From contig JAJNNQ010000040.1 in the NCBI GenBank assembly GCA_027886175.1, positions 20,108,001 to 20,172,000 of the forward strand: a DNA stretch of 64,000 nucleotides. The letters run 5' to 3'. Shown one piece after another: positions 13,394-26,700 of the stretch. Below the pieces are notes generated by a model, which was given only the letters and a program-made list of their open reading frames with translations, had not been told where the DNA came from and made no database searches. Each line of letters starts with the position of its first letter. Position 1 is the stretch's first letter. The DNA is from Phylloscopus collybita. Taxonomy: Eukaryota; Chordata; Aves; Passeriformes; Phylloscopidae. Made by a program: the position numbers and the translations under genes.

Positions 13394-16300
13394 CATTTTT
13401 AGTCTGAGATGATAAAATTTGCATGATTATTAGTCAATCCTAATTATTCTTGAGAGATAAGACTATTTCACAAGAGACATGAATTTCAAAGGAAGACTAA
13501 TAGGCATCCCAAAATCAAAACAAAGTGATCTGCCTGAAATAGGCATAGTAAAATTACAGGATATGTCATTGCATGTATTTTCTCAAACCCTATGAAACTT
13601 TTTAGAAAAATACATATATGTAGTTTGAAAATCGTGTTCAAAATTTTCTCTGAAACACGCCTGCAGCAATATGCTGTGTGAAAACTGAAAAGTAAACTTG
13701 GTGATCTATTAAATGGACTAAGGTAACTAAAATACAAGTCACTGCAGTAAAAAATACGCATTTGGTCTAAAGTCTTCACTAGTTGTTATGTAGATATCAC
13801 AAGTTGTTATTTCCCTTAGTAGTATGCCTTTAAATACCAGTGGAATATTTAAGTTAATAAATGCCACTGGTAATTATTATTTAAGTGTAGTTGACATTTG
13901 AAAGCCAATAATCACGGTGAAACAGCATATAAAATATTAATTCATGTATAGGACAGGCAATCTAGTTATGCTCCCATTTCAATCTTCCCATTGCTCTCAA
14001 CGTGACAGTTGAGAGAAAAGCAACCCAGCCATACTAAGAGAGCCACAGAGCATGAACAGGTGTGATCAGCCTTCCTCAGTCTTCCTTAAAATCACCCTCA
14101 CAAGAGATTCTTCTTCAATTTTGATGAAAAGAGATACAAAATTTTATTTTCTTGTCCTCACATCTCTTCAAAGCAGGACAGACACAGGGAAGATAAATCT
14201 CCAAAGATACAGGGAGAGAGTGATGAGCCTTTCTTGCTGCTGCTGTGAGGGTCAGGACTGCCAGCTGCAGCCAACTGTGTAGAGCTTTATTCCTCCCAGT
14301 GATGACAAGAGCAGCTGTGGCTCTAAAGCCGCTGTCAGCTCAGAGATGATTTGTTATGGGTGATCTGTCACGGGCTGTCCCAGCTGTGCTTCTGTGCCAC
14401 CTCTTCAAATAAATGAGAAGCTTTGCACCACAGTGAACACCGCCCTCCTGGTGAGCAACGTCACCTTTCTGTCCCCAGCAGCTGCTGCCATCCTCAATGT
14501 GCACAGCAAGGCTGCGTGACAACAGTTGAGTCACGTCATCACCACATCGCTGCTTAGCTGTGACAAAGCAGTTTTCTGGCAGGAGAAGGCGGAAAATGGC
14601 CTGGGGCAAGGCAAGGGTTATTCTCTTCCAGACTTAAGGCAGCAGTGAATGACAGGGCAGGTGGACCAAACTCACGAGGTTTATGTGGGGCTCAGCACGG
14701 TTTCTACTCTGCAGTTTGGGGATACTCAGTAACAGCTCCTGTATGTGGTGAGACTCAGGGGCATAAATGAAGCTGTGTAATAGCAGCACAGGTTCTCTTA
14801 TCTTGGCAGTGGGTGCAGACGTGTGCTTGTTTCTGTGTCATCTGATGTACCCATCCTTAATTCCACTTGTAAGGAAAAAGGCAGTTGCTCCTTTCAGCCA
14901 GCAGCTGCCACTACTGCCTTTCTCTGTCTCAAAACAGTTTTGAGGGAGAAAGGGTTTGTTAAGCAGGTGGAATTCTGTTTGTTTGAGGGGTTTTGTTCCT
15001 TTTCTGGAATAAAAAAAAAAAAAAAAAGGAGGAGGGGGAAGGGGATTTGAGCTGGCAGCGTTTATTCCCTTAACTTCTCAGCACTAGCTGCTATTGCTTC
15101 AGAAAGAGTCCAGAGTAATAACCCTGGTGCTTTGACATGGATTACTAAGCTTTGTATTTAACCACTACCACAATATAATACGTGTGGCTGATGCTGCAGA
15201 AAGCTCACTACACACAGGGGGAGAACCAGGAAGAAAAATGAGAAGGGGGACTTCTGATAAGTTTCACCCTCAAAAATAAACTCTTTCCAATGAGAGTTGG
15301 AAACAATGCAGATGTTGAGTTTGATCACATCTTAGTCTTGGACTCTTGGGGCTTTTCACTCCCTCAGGTTGTCTAGAAGCACTCAGGGGATGAATTGAGT
15401 TCCAGATGCTTAAATTCTAACTGCGACTTGTAATACTCTCAGTAGTGCTTTAGATTGGTTTGTTCTTAGATGTGGTTTGATGTTGCCTCTCTTTTATCAT
15501 GTGCTGTGAAAATCAGGAAAATCAGGCTGACACAGAAGGTGCTGTGCTTGCATAGATGAGCTGGGGTACCCTAAAGTGAGCAGGGTCAGTCATGCTCCAG
15601 TGCAGGTTATCTGCTGGTTACTCTTGCACCTTATTTGCAAAGCTATTTGTCTATGAAACCTTGGCCTCCCTTTCCTTTTCTTTAAGCTGTGCTTCCTGCA
15701 GAACCAAACACATTTCTGTGCCAGCCCAGCCTGTGCTGTGACTCCACTGGACAGGAAAGACAGACACCCAATAAAGGGAGAAGCATGATCTGTTAGGTTT
15801 GCAGGGCTGGGGTAAGTTGAGCAGCAAGGTGAAATGTTTCATTCATTAGATATCAGATCTTCACAAAAGAAAATAGATTAGAAATTTTTACAGAAGCGTC
15901 TGTTCAATATTAAAAATATGTTTTAATGCTTTTCTCATTTACTAAAATAAGGACACCAGAAATTTCTTTGACAAAAAGGTTTGGATGCTAGCTAATTTTT
16001 TCACCTTAAAAATGCTGCCTAGGAATTGCATACAACCATGAGTGCTGCTTGTTTTGTGAATGTGTTGAAGTGTTTTGGAGACTCAAAATGGATTCTTGAC
16101 CTCCTTAGAGTCTTTTGAGTGTTTAATGTGGACCACAATGGGAATATACAGTTGCTTGTAGCTTCCCACAAGCTTTGCTATTCACAAGCCTAATTTTAAT
16201 CCTGTAATATCTGGTGTTTTTTGCTTGAAACACTATCTGGTGGTTTTAATAGCAGAAGCTGGTGGGTTAATATGTGGTGAATGCCAATACCTTCTTTGTG

Positions 16301-17329
16301 AGTAACCTGCCAGCCTTCCATAGAAGGTGTGGAGCCCTCCCATGGCATTTGAGATGACTCAAATGGGAGACTAACGCCATTGGCAGTCAGCATGGATAAT
16401 GTTCAGCACAACAAAGAACATTGCGTCTCTGGGCCCTAAAAAAATGATCAAACCAACCAGCAAACCAACAAAACCCCCCTTTGTCTCCGGCTTAAATGTG
16501 CACGTGGCTTTTATCCTGCTGCTATGTCTTCTGAAACTTAGAAATATTCATAGGTAGGTAACAGGAATTCTCAGTCAGAGATGAACTTTCCCTTTCTCTC
16601 CTACCTGCTGGGGAAGATAATTGTCTGTCCCTCTCCCACTGCACCACCTCTTGGAGTGCAGTGGAGTAATCTCTTGCCAGCACACATTTGTGAGAGATCA
16701 ATTTCAGTAAAATGCATGTTCCAGTCTTAGTACGTGATAAAATACAGACTAAGGGCAAGGCTGGGAAATAACCCAGCCCAGCTTCCTGAACAACAGGGAA
16801 GATATTCACATAAGAGCAGCAGTACAGAAGACTTCTATATGTATGCCTTCTAGACACAATGATTGCATATCAAGAGTAATGGTATTGTTTTCTTTTAATA
16901 TGGATATCATCACTGCCATTTGTTAGTGGAATTAAGGCTTCAATTGATTGAATAATTTAAGAGACTTTAAATATGAATTTGGTTATGAAGTAAAGTTTAA
17001 TATGAATGAAGCTAACATGGCAGTCTATAAATGGACTAGAGTTCAGTTCTGAGTTTCTAGATTTAGACAATGTAAACAGCGTCATTCTTAGTTTTGGACC
17101 ATTTACAGTGTCATGGCCATGAAAAGTAGGTTTAGCATAGGGTTTCTTTTACATACCTGATACGCTGGGGAAAAGAAACAATAAAAATCAGAGCATTTAT
17201 TTTACACAGAGGTGGTACGCTTTTGAGAACAAAACATTTTTATTAAAAAACTAAATAAAAGAGATGTTTTTAGCAAAGGTAATGCGAGCTCGTTGCTTAC
17301 TTCCAGGCACCGGCTGCCCCTCTCCGTGG
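13394..17329. other. Intergenic, upstream of TMEM181 exon 1a
   Basis: No exon found. An A run lies near 15009-15026. The last 450 bp before the CpG island are very A/T-rich with several homeodomain-like TAAT words. Confidence 0.55.
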
Positions 17330-17385
17330 TGCTGAAGCGGCTCCCGCCGCCCTCGAGGGCGCGGGGCGTGCGCGGAGGGCCCGCC

Positions 17386-17550
17386 CTGCATCCTCCGCCC
17401 CTGCCATCCCCCATTCCTGCATCCCCCGTTCCTGCATCCTTCGTCCCTGCATCTCCCGCCCCTGCATCCGCGGCCCCTGCACTCGGCCCCTTTCATCCCC
17501 CTTCGCTGCATCCCTCTTCCCTGCATCCCCCGCTCCTGCATCCGCTCCCC
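17386..17550 (+). repeat. 15-bp minisatellite (CCTGCATCCCCCGTT-like)
   Basis: The word CTGCA/CTGCC recurs at 17386, 17401, 17417, 17432, 17447, 17462, 17477, 17506, 17521 and 17536, that is at a 15-bp period with one 29-bp step. Because the period is a multiple of three it creates long but meaningless open frames on both strands. The complement is G-rich. Confidence 0.9.
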
Positions 17551-17667
17551 CCCGCATCCGCCGCTGCGGCTCCTGCGCCGCCCCCGCCCCGCGGCCGCGC
17601 AGCGCCGGGCGGGCTCCGGCGGGGCTCCATGGGGCAGCGCGGGGCCTGAGGCGGCGGCGTGGGCGGC

Positions 17668-17798
17668 ATGGAGGCGGATTTCGCCGCCTTCGGGAGCCCG
17701 CTGTGCGGCGAGGTCAAGCGCTTCTGCCGGCGGGTGCGGGAGACGTACCGGGAGATCCAGGAGGACCTCACGCCCTACAAGGATGATCGCTACTACCG
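17668..17798 (+). CDS. TMEM181: TMEM181 alternative first coding exon 1a (long N-terminus)
   Basis: Encodes 43 residues plus two bases of the next codon, beginning [10 protein letters not shown] and ending KDDRYY. ATG at 17668 has a good context (GGCGGCATGG). The exon ends CG before a GTACTG donor and so leaves phase 2. Joining to exon 2 (G CTG GCC CCG) restores Arg-Leu-Ala-Pro. This matches the long mammalian TMEM181 isoform as I remember it, in which a charged N-terminal segment ends in DDRYYR before LAPMRLYT. The segment is charged, without a signal peptide, and predicted cytosolic. The donor is weak (GTACTG rather than GTRAGT), so the junction rests on phase and protein similarity. Confidence 0.85.
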
Positions 17799-20700
17799 GT
17801 ACTGCCGGGCGCGGCTCCGGCCGGCAGCGGGGCCGTCTCGGGGGGCGAGCGGGGGGTGGGTGCCGGGCCTCACACGAGGAGCCCCCGGCTGAGCGCCCGG
17901 GAGCGGCCGCCCGGCCCCGGGGCTGCTCCAGGCGAGCGCCCGGGTCCCGCAGCCCGGCGGCGGAGGGGCCGCCGCTCCGCCCTGGGGATGTGCTCTGGCA
18001 GCGCCTCCCGATCAGACACCTCTCCTCCTGCCCGCACCTGTTAACACCTTGACACAGGCAATTTCCATCGGCGTCCCTCTGCGCTACGACTTTTCCACTG
18101 TCGTAGCAAGCGAGCGGGATATGTTTTAGGGGCAGCCGCGAAACAATCCTGGAATAGGATAAGAATAGATTAAGAAAATGAGAGTGATTGGCAAAGGTTG
18201 AGGTCAGAAGGGACAGATACACTGCGTGGGCTACACCCACGTTTCTTCTGAGCCTTGCCCTGTCTGCTGTTTCCGTGACTGACCAGTGACAGCTGGAGTT
18301 TGATGGTTTGAGATTACACAAAGCTAGGAAGGGCTCCAAGGGTGTTGAATGCCTGGGTTATAAATGAAAAGAATTTCTGAATTGGAAGAAGGTTCTGAAA
18401 AAGAATGAATATCAGGAGAAACAGGTGCCAGGAACTCTGCAGAGGATGGATGCTGTTCAGCCACACAAATGCAAGGAACAAACAGTTGTTGGGCAACAAA
18501 CAGTTATATTTTTGTCTAAAAAGGGTATAGAAATTGTAATCTTTTATAAAATAATCTCTTTCAGCAATGACATTGTCTTATACGCGTGAAGAAGGTAAAT
18601 GTACAGCAGAAGCATAAGATGTAAGAGTTACACCACCTACTATAGTCAACATTCCAGACCTTAGTGCAAGCTATGTCCAGTTCTGAACACCACGCTTCAA
18701 GGGCCTGCCAGTGGAAGAGAGGATAAGACAGGGATCTGGATAATCAAAAGTCTCGAAAATATGGCTTTGAGGAAAAATTGAGATTACTCCCCCAAAAGAG
18801 CAAACATTGAAGTTGGAGGAATAGGAATTTCTGTAAAGAGAAACTTCATGTTCATTTTGGACAAAACATTATGGAGTAATATTAGCTGAAGCAATAAAAA
18901 TTCTTGTAAAAATATATCTGAATGGGAAGGATGGCAAAAGACTACAAGAAAGGATCATCCAGAGAGACTCTAGCATCTCCATCACTGGATGTTTTTAAAA
19001 ACTTTTGACAAACACATGCAAGGAAAGTGTTAGATCTGGCAGATGCTGTCCCACGACAGAAGGAAAGATGAGGTACTTGGTAACGTCTCTTCCAGCTCTT
19101 CTTTACTGTGTGTCTGGGCAGTCTGCTTCTGCACAGTACCTCAGCTGTTCTTTTAAGTCATCTGACCTCAGTATGTGGCTTTTCACAGTGAATAGCCAGG
19201 TGGTCCATTAGATTGAATTTGTCTCATTATTCACAACATCAAAGACTACAGAGTCACAGAGCTTGGAAATACTGCCTGACAGCTTGGCAGAGTCTAATAA
19301 AACCGTGGTCTTTCCTGGAAAAAACACTGTCTCCTTGCACTTGAGTGTGGTGTGAGAAGCCACAGGAGGTGGTAAGGAGTGATGGAAATGTACCTGTGTG
19401 CATCTGGCAGCATGATGAGGAATATTGGCACTAGAATGGAGAAAGAGGGGAGACATTAACCTGTTGAATTAACAAATAAGAGGCCCTGGGAGAGGCATTT
19501 GTTCAGTTTTATCTCCAGAAGAATCTTGAGCTCTCCAAGTTACACTGTTATTAATTCATTTTTATGACCTTAAGAGTGTATGCATTTCTGCATTGAAAAG
19601 AAAAGATGCAACCTCAGTGAATCAAATGAGCTTGAAGAGTTAGTGCTAGATTGCCCTTTCTTAAGTGGCAATACCCCCAGCTACCAGTCATCTAGAATGA
19701 AATGGAGTAATACTGGACTCTCAGCATGGAAATAATATTTCCTGAGTTACAAGTCATGCTAGTACTTCTCTGCATTCCCAAGATCTTAACCTAAGTGACC
19801 TGGTGTCTGCCACTGCATACCTGCTCTTCTGGTGAGTGTTTCCCTGCAGCACTATGAATGCATGTGGCAATGGCACCTTGCTTTTTAGATTCCTGGTGTG
19901 GAGGAGGGTTTCTTGATGCAACCATGCATTCTTCTTACAGGCAAGTCTCACTTATGGGAAGGAGAATTAGATTCTTGATCCTCTCCCTCTTTGTTTTACT
20001 CAGGATATTTTGGCAGGTTATAAATGAACACACCATGGGATGTAATGTAGAGATTTACTGCTCTGACAGCAGAAAGAATTTTGGAAATTCGACCAAGGAA
20101 ACGCTGTGTGTTTTGTCTCTACTTCAAACCAAGGAGCTTCTCTAAAATAATCAGGTTACTAAAAGCAAATAAAAACTTAGACCAAAAAAAAAAAAAAAAA
20201 ACTTAAAAAATATGGGAAAACCATATAAAAGCATGTGTTTTCTCTTTCATCCTTCTCTGAGTGCCAACCAGAAAACACACAACTGGAAAGCTTTGGAGCA
20301 GAGTTGATACAGAAATGGAAAAACATCAAGCAGTCAGTCGCCTTTGTGACCCTTGACTCAGGACCGCTTGCTGTAAGCTGTGCTGTATGTGCTTACTTTT
20401 AGTGGCAGGGGACTCAATACAAGGGGATGACCTAGCTCAGAGATGGCTGACAGAGCTGTTATCCCAAGTAACTATCCCCTCGTGTCATGGATGGCTGAGT
20501 AATTTCTGATTCAGCTCCGAGGCCATCCCTGTTTAGTGACTGTGTTTGGTGATGTATTTCTTTAATGCACCATATGTGCACTATATGTTCCTCTTGAACA
20601 TATGGACATATGGTCCAGCAGCTTTCTGTGAGCAGCCTCTTCTCTGGACACTGGGCACAACTAAGGCTGGCAGACTCCTTGGCCATCCCAACTTATGTCA

Positions 20701-23700
20701 TCCTAACTCTGCAGAGTCCCAGGGCACTCATTCACACTATAGAGATGGAGAGGTGTCCACGTCAGTGAGTTTGTCCCTCCCTACAGCCCAGAACACTATG
20801 TACCTTGTGCCTTCTGGTGTATTTCCCCATGAGCAAGAGCTACATCACTCAGTTGCCTGGGAGAGACTGAGAGATCAGTGCTGGCCACGGCTCAGCACAC
20901 TGATGCACCCCATCTGTCTAGGTTGGGGGTTCCCTTAGGCAGACATGGCACTGCATGGTGTGCCTGCCAAAGAGACTGTGTATTTACAGACTAGTAGGTG
21001 TGATATTCAATAACCTCACTGGTAGCCCAAACACAAGGTCAAACTGGACTCAGTGCATTGAAGATTAGTCTTTGGTATACACCACATTGTGCTTGGTGCA
21101 GTAGATAAGCTCAGAGAAGGCAGAGGAGAAAAAGTGTTACCCTCTCCCATGGGTTGTGTGGACTGCCATAAAGCACATCAGATTTATTGCATCAACTTCT
21201 GGACTGCACTGATTTGTTCCTCTGAAAAATTGCTCCAAACAAGGCCCTTGAATGAACAGTTTGTTCATTTGCCTGGTGTCTCCCCCTCCCACTCCAGTAT
21301 GTTCCTTCCTCCTTTAGCATGCCCCCTGGCCGGGATGGCAGGGCAGGGAGAGCTGGTGGAGAGCTGGCAGATGACAACTCCCCTGCTTCTCTAAGCCATT
21401 TTGAGTAGATTATTGGTATGAAAAGTGCTTAGTACCAATGTTACTAAAACATATTTTTATCTCTTTGATGTGCTAGCAGTGAGATACCAAAGCTTACCAG
21501 AAGACACCAGGCTTCCCAATCAGCTGACAGATATTTTTCAGTGGGAATTTCATAACTCTATCACCTAACTGATGTTGAAGAGTTCAGCTTGCTAGAAACA
21601 TTTTGATAGGAATTGAAGTGCCTATCTGATAGACAGGTGCAGGAGAGAGCAGGAGGGTGGCCAAATTGTGGTCTGACATCAGAGTTGCGTAACTGCAACA
21701 TGGTATTCCTGAAAAATCAATTTCTAGGTTAATGAACACATCCCACTGGCCAATCAGCTTATACAGGGAAGCACAGTGTTGATGCTGAATTTAGTAATAA
21801 TACCCAGAGATGGAGATAAATGACCTACAATCTGCCCTGCTTTAAACAAGGGATAAATTTTAAACTCCTATCATGTAATAATATGACATTTTGTACATCA
21901 AAAAGAAAATACTATATACAAGACACCACAAAAAGTATTTTTTAACTTGCAGCTTTAATTAATGCTTGATGTTACATAGACAGTCTTCAAACCACGTGGG
22001 AAGAATTTATTGACTGTGGTTTTGCTCCTTTGGGAAAAAGACCAGAGAATACCACATAATTTGATTCAGCAATAAAGAGAAGCTGTTCATTTTTCCTTAG
22101 AGAACTAGCACTACCTGTGTGCTTCAGAAAAGAAACTTGAAGTTGCCAGAGAAGGCTGTTGTGATAAAATATACATTTCTTCACACCTGAAAATCTTCTA
22201 CCAGGGCTCAAAGTGCAAGTTTGTGAGAAGCTGTGGGGTCAACAAGACCTTGTTGGACATCTGCAGTTAAATTCCTGGAATGTTCATGCTGCCTTCACTT
22301 GACCCAGGCAAGATCTTCAGTGGCTGCTTTGAGCCATAGCTGGTACCCTTCTCTTGTTCTTTCAGGGTCCTGGCAATTGGAATGGCCCCAATGTGAAGTA
22401 CATAGCTAGGGCCAGAAGGCTTGAAACACAGAGGATGAGACTAACACTGTCGCCTCATGATGGCTTTAAGCTGCCATAAGCTTGCTCTGTGGCTGGAAGA
22501 AGCCATCCTAGCTCTCATTTCCCTGGTCACACATTTCTGCTTTCTTCCTCATCTGCCCACAATTAATCCTTTATCTGCACAGTGACTGAGCAACTGATTC
22601 CAAAGTGACCTTTAACTCAGATGACTTCCATTATTCAATTCACCAGTCTGCTGCACTAACAGGAGTGCTGGCAAAATTCAAAGAGCTCCAGCTAGAGAAA
22701 GCCTGGATTTCACCTGTTGTCACTGAAGCTGAAGGCGTGAGCCATGAAAGTGTAAACTGGCCATGAAAGTACAGCTTTAGTGCAAAGGTGGTAAGTAGAA
22801 TTCCAGCTGAGCAAACATTCAGCCTCTTATTCATAACTCAGTCTGCCTTCTCTTGCAAGCCTCATTCATCACACACTGTCCAGCTCTTACAACAGATGAG
22901 GAAAACAGCAGCTTTTTGCACTATTTCATCCCAGAGCAGGTTAGACAAGGCACTGAGTGGCACTTGGAAGAAGCAGAGTGAGACTGACTGACTGTGGAGA
23001 GAGAGGAGTTTCACAGTGTCTTCCCTCCAAATGTTTAGTTTGTAAACTCAGTGCCAAAATTTTCACAAAAAATAGCATGTAACATACATTTACAATGTAT
23101 TCACAACCCTTTGAAAGTTGGTAGATGGCAAAGAGAAATGTGGTCCCATGGCTAACTGAAGTGAGTTGGATTTCAGGCTCTGCCACCCACACTGTTCTCC
23201 AAGTGACTTTCGGCAAGGCTCAGTCTCTCTGTGCTTCAAGTTTCCTACCTACTCAGGGAGAAGAACATATTTTTGGTTTGAGGATAATAAATTCACGTTA
23301 GTGAGACACCTGAGTGCCAGAGGGATTGGAGCAGCCCTTGGAACAGCTCAGTTGTGTGCACATAAATGGAAGTGTAACTGCAGAGAGTCATAACTCTACA
23401 ACCGTGCTTCCCAGAAGACTGGGAATGGTCACGGGTGCTGTAAGCACCATTCTGTCATTTTCTGGCCAGGGAGAACTTGTTGGAGAAGCCTGAAGTGTGC
23501 TGAAAGCAACACAATGCATGTCACAGTCATCCATGACCTAATGACCAATTGTGGCTTGGCAGTGATAACTTGTTCTGAGCAGATATACTTTGTTAAGTTG
23601 TCCTGATTACTCAAAGCTTTATTTTCTTCCCCACAGTTAATTCTTGTCTACAGTTTAAACTCTTGTTGATTTAAAATGCGTGAACGCCTTTTCTTCATCA

Positions 23701-26700
23701 GTTGGTACTATGTATTTCTCAAGGCAGCTATTTTTATGAGATTACTAAGTGATCATCAGTGCTGTAAATCACAGATGGGATAAATATCAGTATCAATGAC
23801 TAAATTAATTCCCAGCATGTTTTTAGGTTCAGTGGTGTTACACAAGAGTCATACTGGGTCCCACAGGTCACAAGCAATGATGTAACTGCCCCCAGAGTAA
23901 TGGAATAAAATGAATAATATTATTAATCCTAAGTACTTTTAAAAAGGAAATGCAATAAGACCATTGTATCATCTAAGTAAGCTTTTAATGAAATTATTTA
24001 ACTGTTGAAGAGATAATTTTTAAATTATTTGTTGACTGATCTATCTAAACGTTTCTGGGGTTGTCCCAAAGTGACTCTGCCTTATGTATATGACATTACT
24101 CTGAATTTCATTCAAGACTACGCATCAGGTATTCCCACAAGTTCTAGTAACTGCAGAGTTGACTTTCTACAAGCAGGTGTTAGAGTTATCAAAAATGAGT
24201 ACAAAACATAGTTTGGATAACCCCTATATCTTCTTCCTACTCTTTACCATCACTACGCAGGTTGACAATCTTTGTTGCCTAGTCTTAGAACATTTAACAG
24301 AAATTCAGAACAGAAATCCAGCTTTATCTTAACATTGTGGAAGAACAAAACACTGTTAAGTATGAACTAGAGATTTTTATTACATAGTGTGTTTAAAGTA
24401 GTTGCTTACTCCTAGGATTTAATTTCTGTTACTCATGAGTTGACTGAATTCTCTGTAAACATGATACATCACATCCCTTGAACATCACAAAGCTTCGTGC
24501 AGGTGATTGTAGTGACAGCATTTTAATTCCACTGAAAAAGCTAGTAAACAGCATTATTTATGACCCAGATGGCACTAAACATGTGCGTGTTCAGCATGGA
24601 TATGTCACATTGGGCCTCTTGCCTAAAATGGACGGGTTTAGACTAGATTCAGAATCACTTCTCTGTCCTAAGTATTTTCTGTTTATACAGTTAAATTTTC
24701 CTCTGCTAGCTGTGGTTGCTACTACTACAGCACAAGCGGAAAAAGCACACTGGAAACGTGGAAAATACTGCTGTCATCCCAAGACAATGATACATTTGGC
24801 CTCATAACCAACAGTATGAGGTTCAACTAGACCAAGCGGTGGTTCCTACACTTTGGCCACAACCCCAGGCAGTGCCACAGGCTAGGAGAAGAGTAGCCAG
24901 GAAGCGGCCTGGCAGAAAAGGACCTGTGGGTGCTGGTCAGCAGCTGAACATGAGCCAGCTCTGCCCAGGTGGCCAAGAAGGCCGATGGCATCCTGGCCTG
25001 GATCAGCAATGGTGTGGCCAGCAGGAGCAGGGCAGGGATTGTCCCCCTGTACTGGGCACTGGTGAGGCCACACCTCGAGTGCTGTGATCAGTTCTGGGCC
25101 CCTCACTACAGGAAGGACACTGAGGGGCTGGAGTGTGTCCAGGAAAGGGCAACAGAGCTGGTGAAGGGTCTGGAGCTGGTGAAGGGTCTGATGAGGAGCA
25201 GCTGAGGGAGCTGGGGATGTTTGGCCTGGAGGAGGCCCAGGGGAGGCTTCATCACTGTCTACAACCACCAGAAGGGAGGCTGTAGCCTCCAAGGTGGGGG
25301 TTGGTCTCTTCTCCCAGGGAACCAGCGACAGGACAAGAGGAAATGGCTTCAAGCTGCACCAGGGGAGGTTCAAGTTGGACGTCAGGAGGAATTTCTTCAC
25401 AGAAATGGTGATTAGACATTGGAATGGGCTGTCCAGGGAGGTGGTGAAGTCACCACATTTGAAGATGTTTAAGGAAAGACTGACGCAGAACTCCGTGCCA
25501 TGGTGCAGCTGACACGATGGTGTTAGGTCATAGTTTGGACTCGATCATCTTGGGCGTCTTTTCCAACCAGGTTCAAGCAGGTTCCCTGATTCTGCGTTAC
25601 CGTGATTTTGAACCCGCAGCGCTCGGCAGGCCAGCACCAGCCGTATGCTGGCGGTGCAAGCCAGCTCAGCAAAGATAAGCTGCCGCCGTACCGCACTCCC
25701 TCCCGAAGTGTCCGCCCCGCCCCGCCCCGGTGGAGCGCGGCCGCGTGTCCCCTCGGGCTCGCCGTAGCTCCCCCCGCAGCTGCCCCGAGGCCGGAGCGCG
25801 GCGGGGCCCGTGACGTGTGTGGGGCCGCGTGGCGGCCGCGCGGTGACGCACGCGGAAGGCGGCGCGCGGCGCCGGCTGTGCCACGGCGGCGGCGGCGGCG
25901 GCGCGCGGAGGAGGTGCCGGCACGGCGCGCGCGGCGCCGCCATGGAGCCGTGAGTGGGGGCGGGGGGCGCGCGAGCCTGAGGGGCGCCGGTTCGCTCGGG
26001 GCTGCGCTCGGGTCCGGGAGAACAAACTCCTTTCTCTGAGGGAGGGGCTGAGTGTTGTCATTCACAGAATCACAGAATGGGCGAGCTTGGAAGGGACCTC
26101 AGCCATTGGCCATCTGCTCCAGCCCGCCTAATCAGGCAGGGTCAGTCCTGGAGCACGTGGCGCGGGATTGTGTCCGGACGGGTCTTGAGTATCTCCAGGG
26201 AGGGAGACTCCTCAGTCTCCTTGGGCAGTCTGAATCTAGTTCAGTTTATACACGTTATGCTCGGTAAGGAAATCAGCTCAGCAAGGGTTAAATGGATGTT
26301 TCTGAGGTTGCGGTTCGCCGCTCAGAACCCCCAGGGTGACTGCCCTTTTCTTTAGAGGAACGCTGTGAGTTCGCCTTTTATATGGCGAATAAAGCCTCCC
26401 CCCACCCCCGGTATCTCCATTCTCAGATTGTTTGTTAAACGAAAAAGAAAAACTTGTTTTCCCGGATATTTCTTGGCATGGACAGAGTCATAGCCCTGAT
26501 TAATTATTCCCACTTAAATGAATACAACAAATAGCTAAAAAACCAGAAACGCCAAGCCCATCCCGTGCACGCATACGAAGGTAAAGCATAGCTATGTTTA
26601 TCTGTCACTTGTCATGTAGCAGTTCTGTAAAGTATTGACAATGTTAATTTTATGCCTCTTTTTATATAGTCATGTGCTGCCTCGTTAGCTATTAACCCTT

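Larger units (their letters stand above)
17330..18050 (+). promoter_or_regulatory. TMEM181: CpG-island promoter of TMEM181 exon 1a
   Basis: Abrupt rise in G+C and CpG against A/T-rich surroundings, centred on the ATG at 17668. Contains GC boxes, the 15-bp minisatellite just upstream of the start, and a G-run cluster downstream of the donor (17841-17862). No TATA box seen. The transcription start cannot be placed from sequence. Confidence 0.75.
25690..26035 (+). promoter_or_regulatory. TMEM181: CpG-island promoter of TMEM181 exon 1b
   Basis: Very CpG-rich block around the exon 1b ATG. Contains GC boxes (GCCCCGCCCCG near 25717), two CRE/ATF-like half sites (GTGACGTGT at 25810 and GTGACGCA at 25842), a (CGG)6 run at 25884-25902 in the presumed 5' UTR, and G runs just after the donor. 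No TATA box. Confidence 0.75.

Noticed and set aside
1..17000. TULP4 exons expected from synteny
   Set aside because: No recognisable TULP4 coding sequence on either strand; the gene must lie further upstream.
17251..18339. 362-codon open frame on the - strand across the exon 1a CpG island
   Set aside because: Produced by high G+C and the 15-bp repeat, whose period is a multiple of three. Low-complexity Arg/Gly/Ala-rich translation, and antisense to a real exon.
24882..25400. 172-codon - strand frame
   Set aside because: Antisense of the CR1 reverse-transcriptase region.
25523..26065. Overlapping Arg/Ala/Pro-rich frames around exon 1b
   Set aside because: G+C-driven open frames without splice or protein support.
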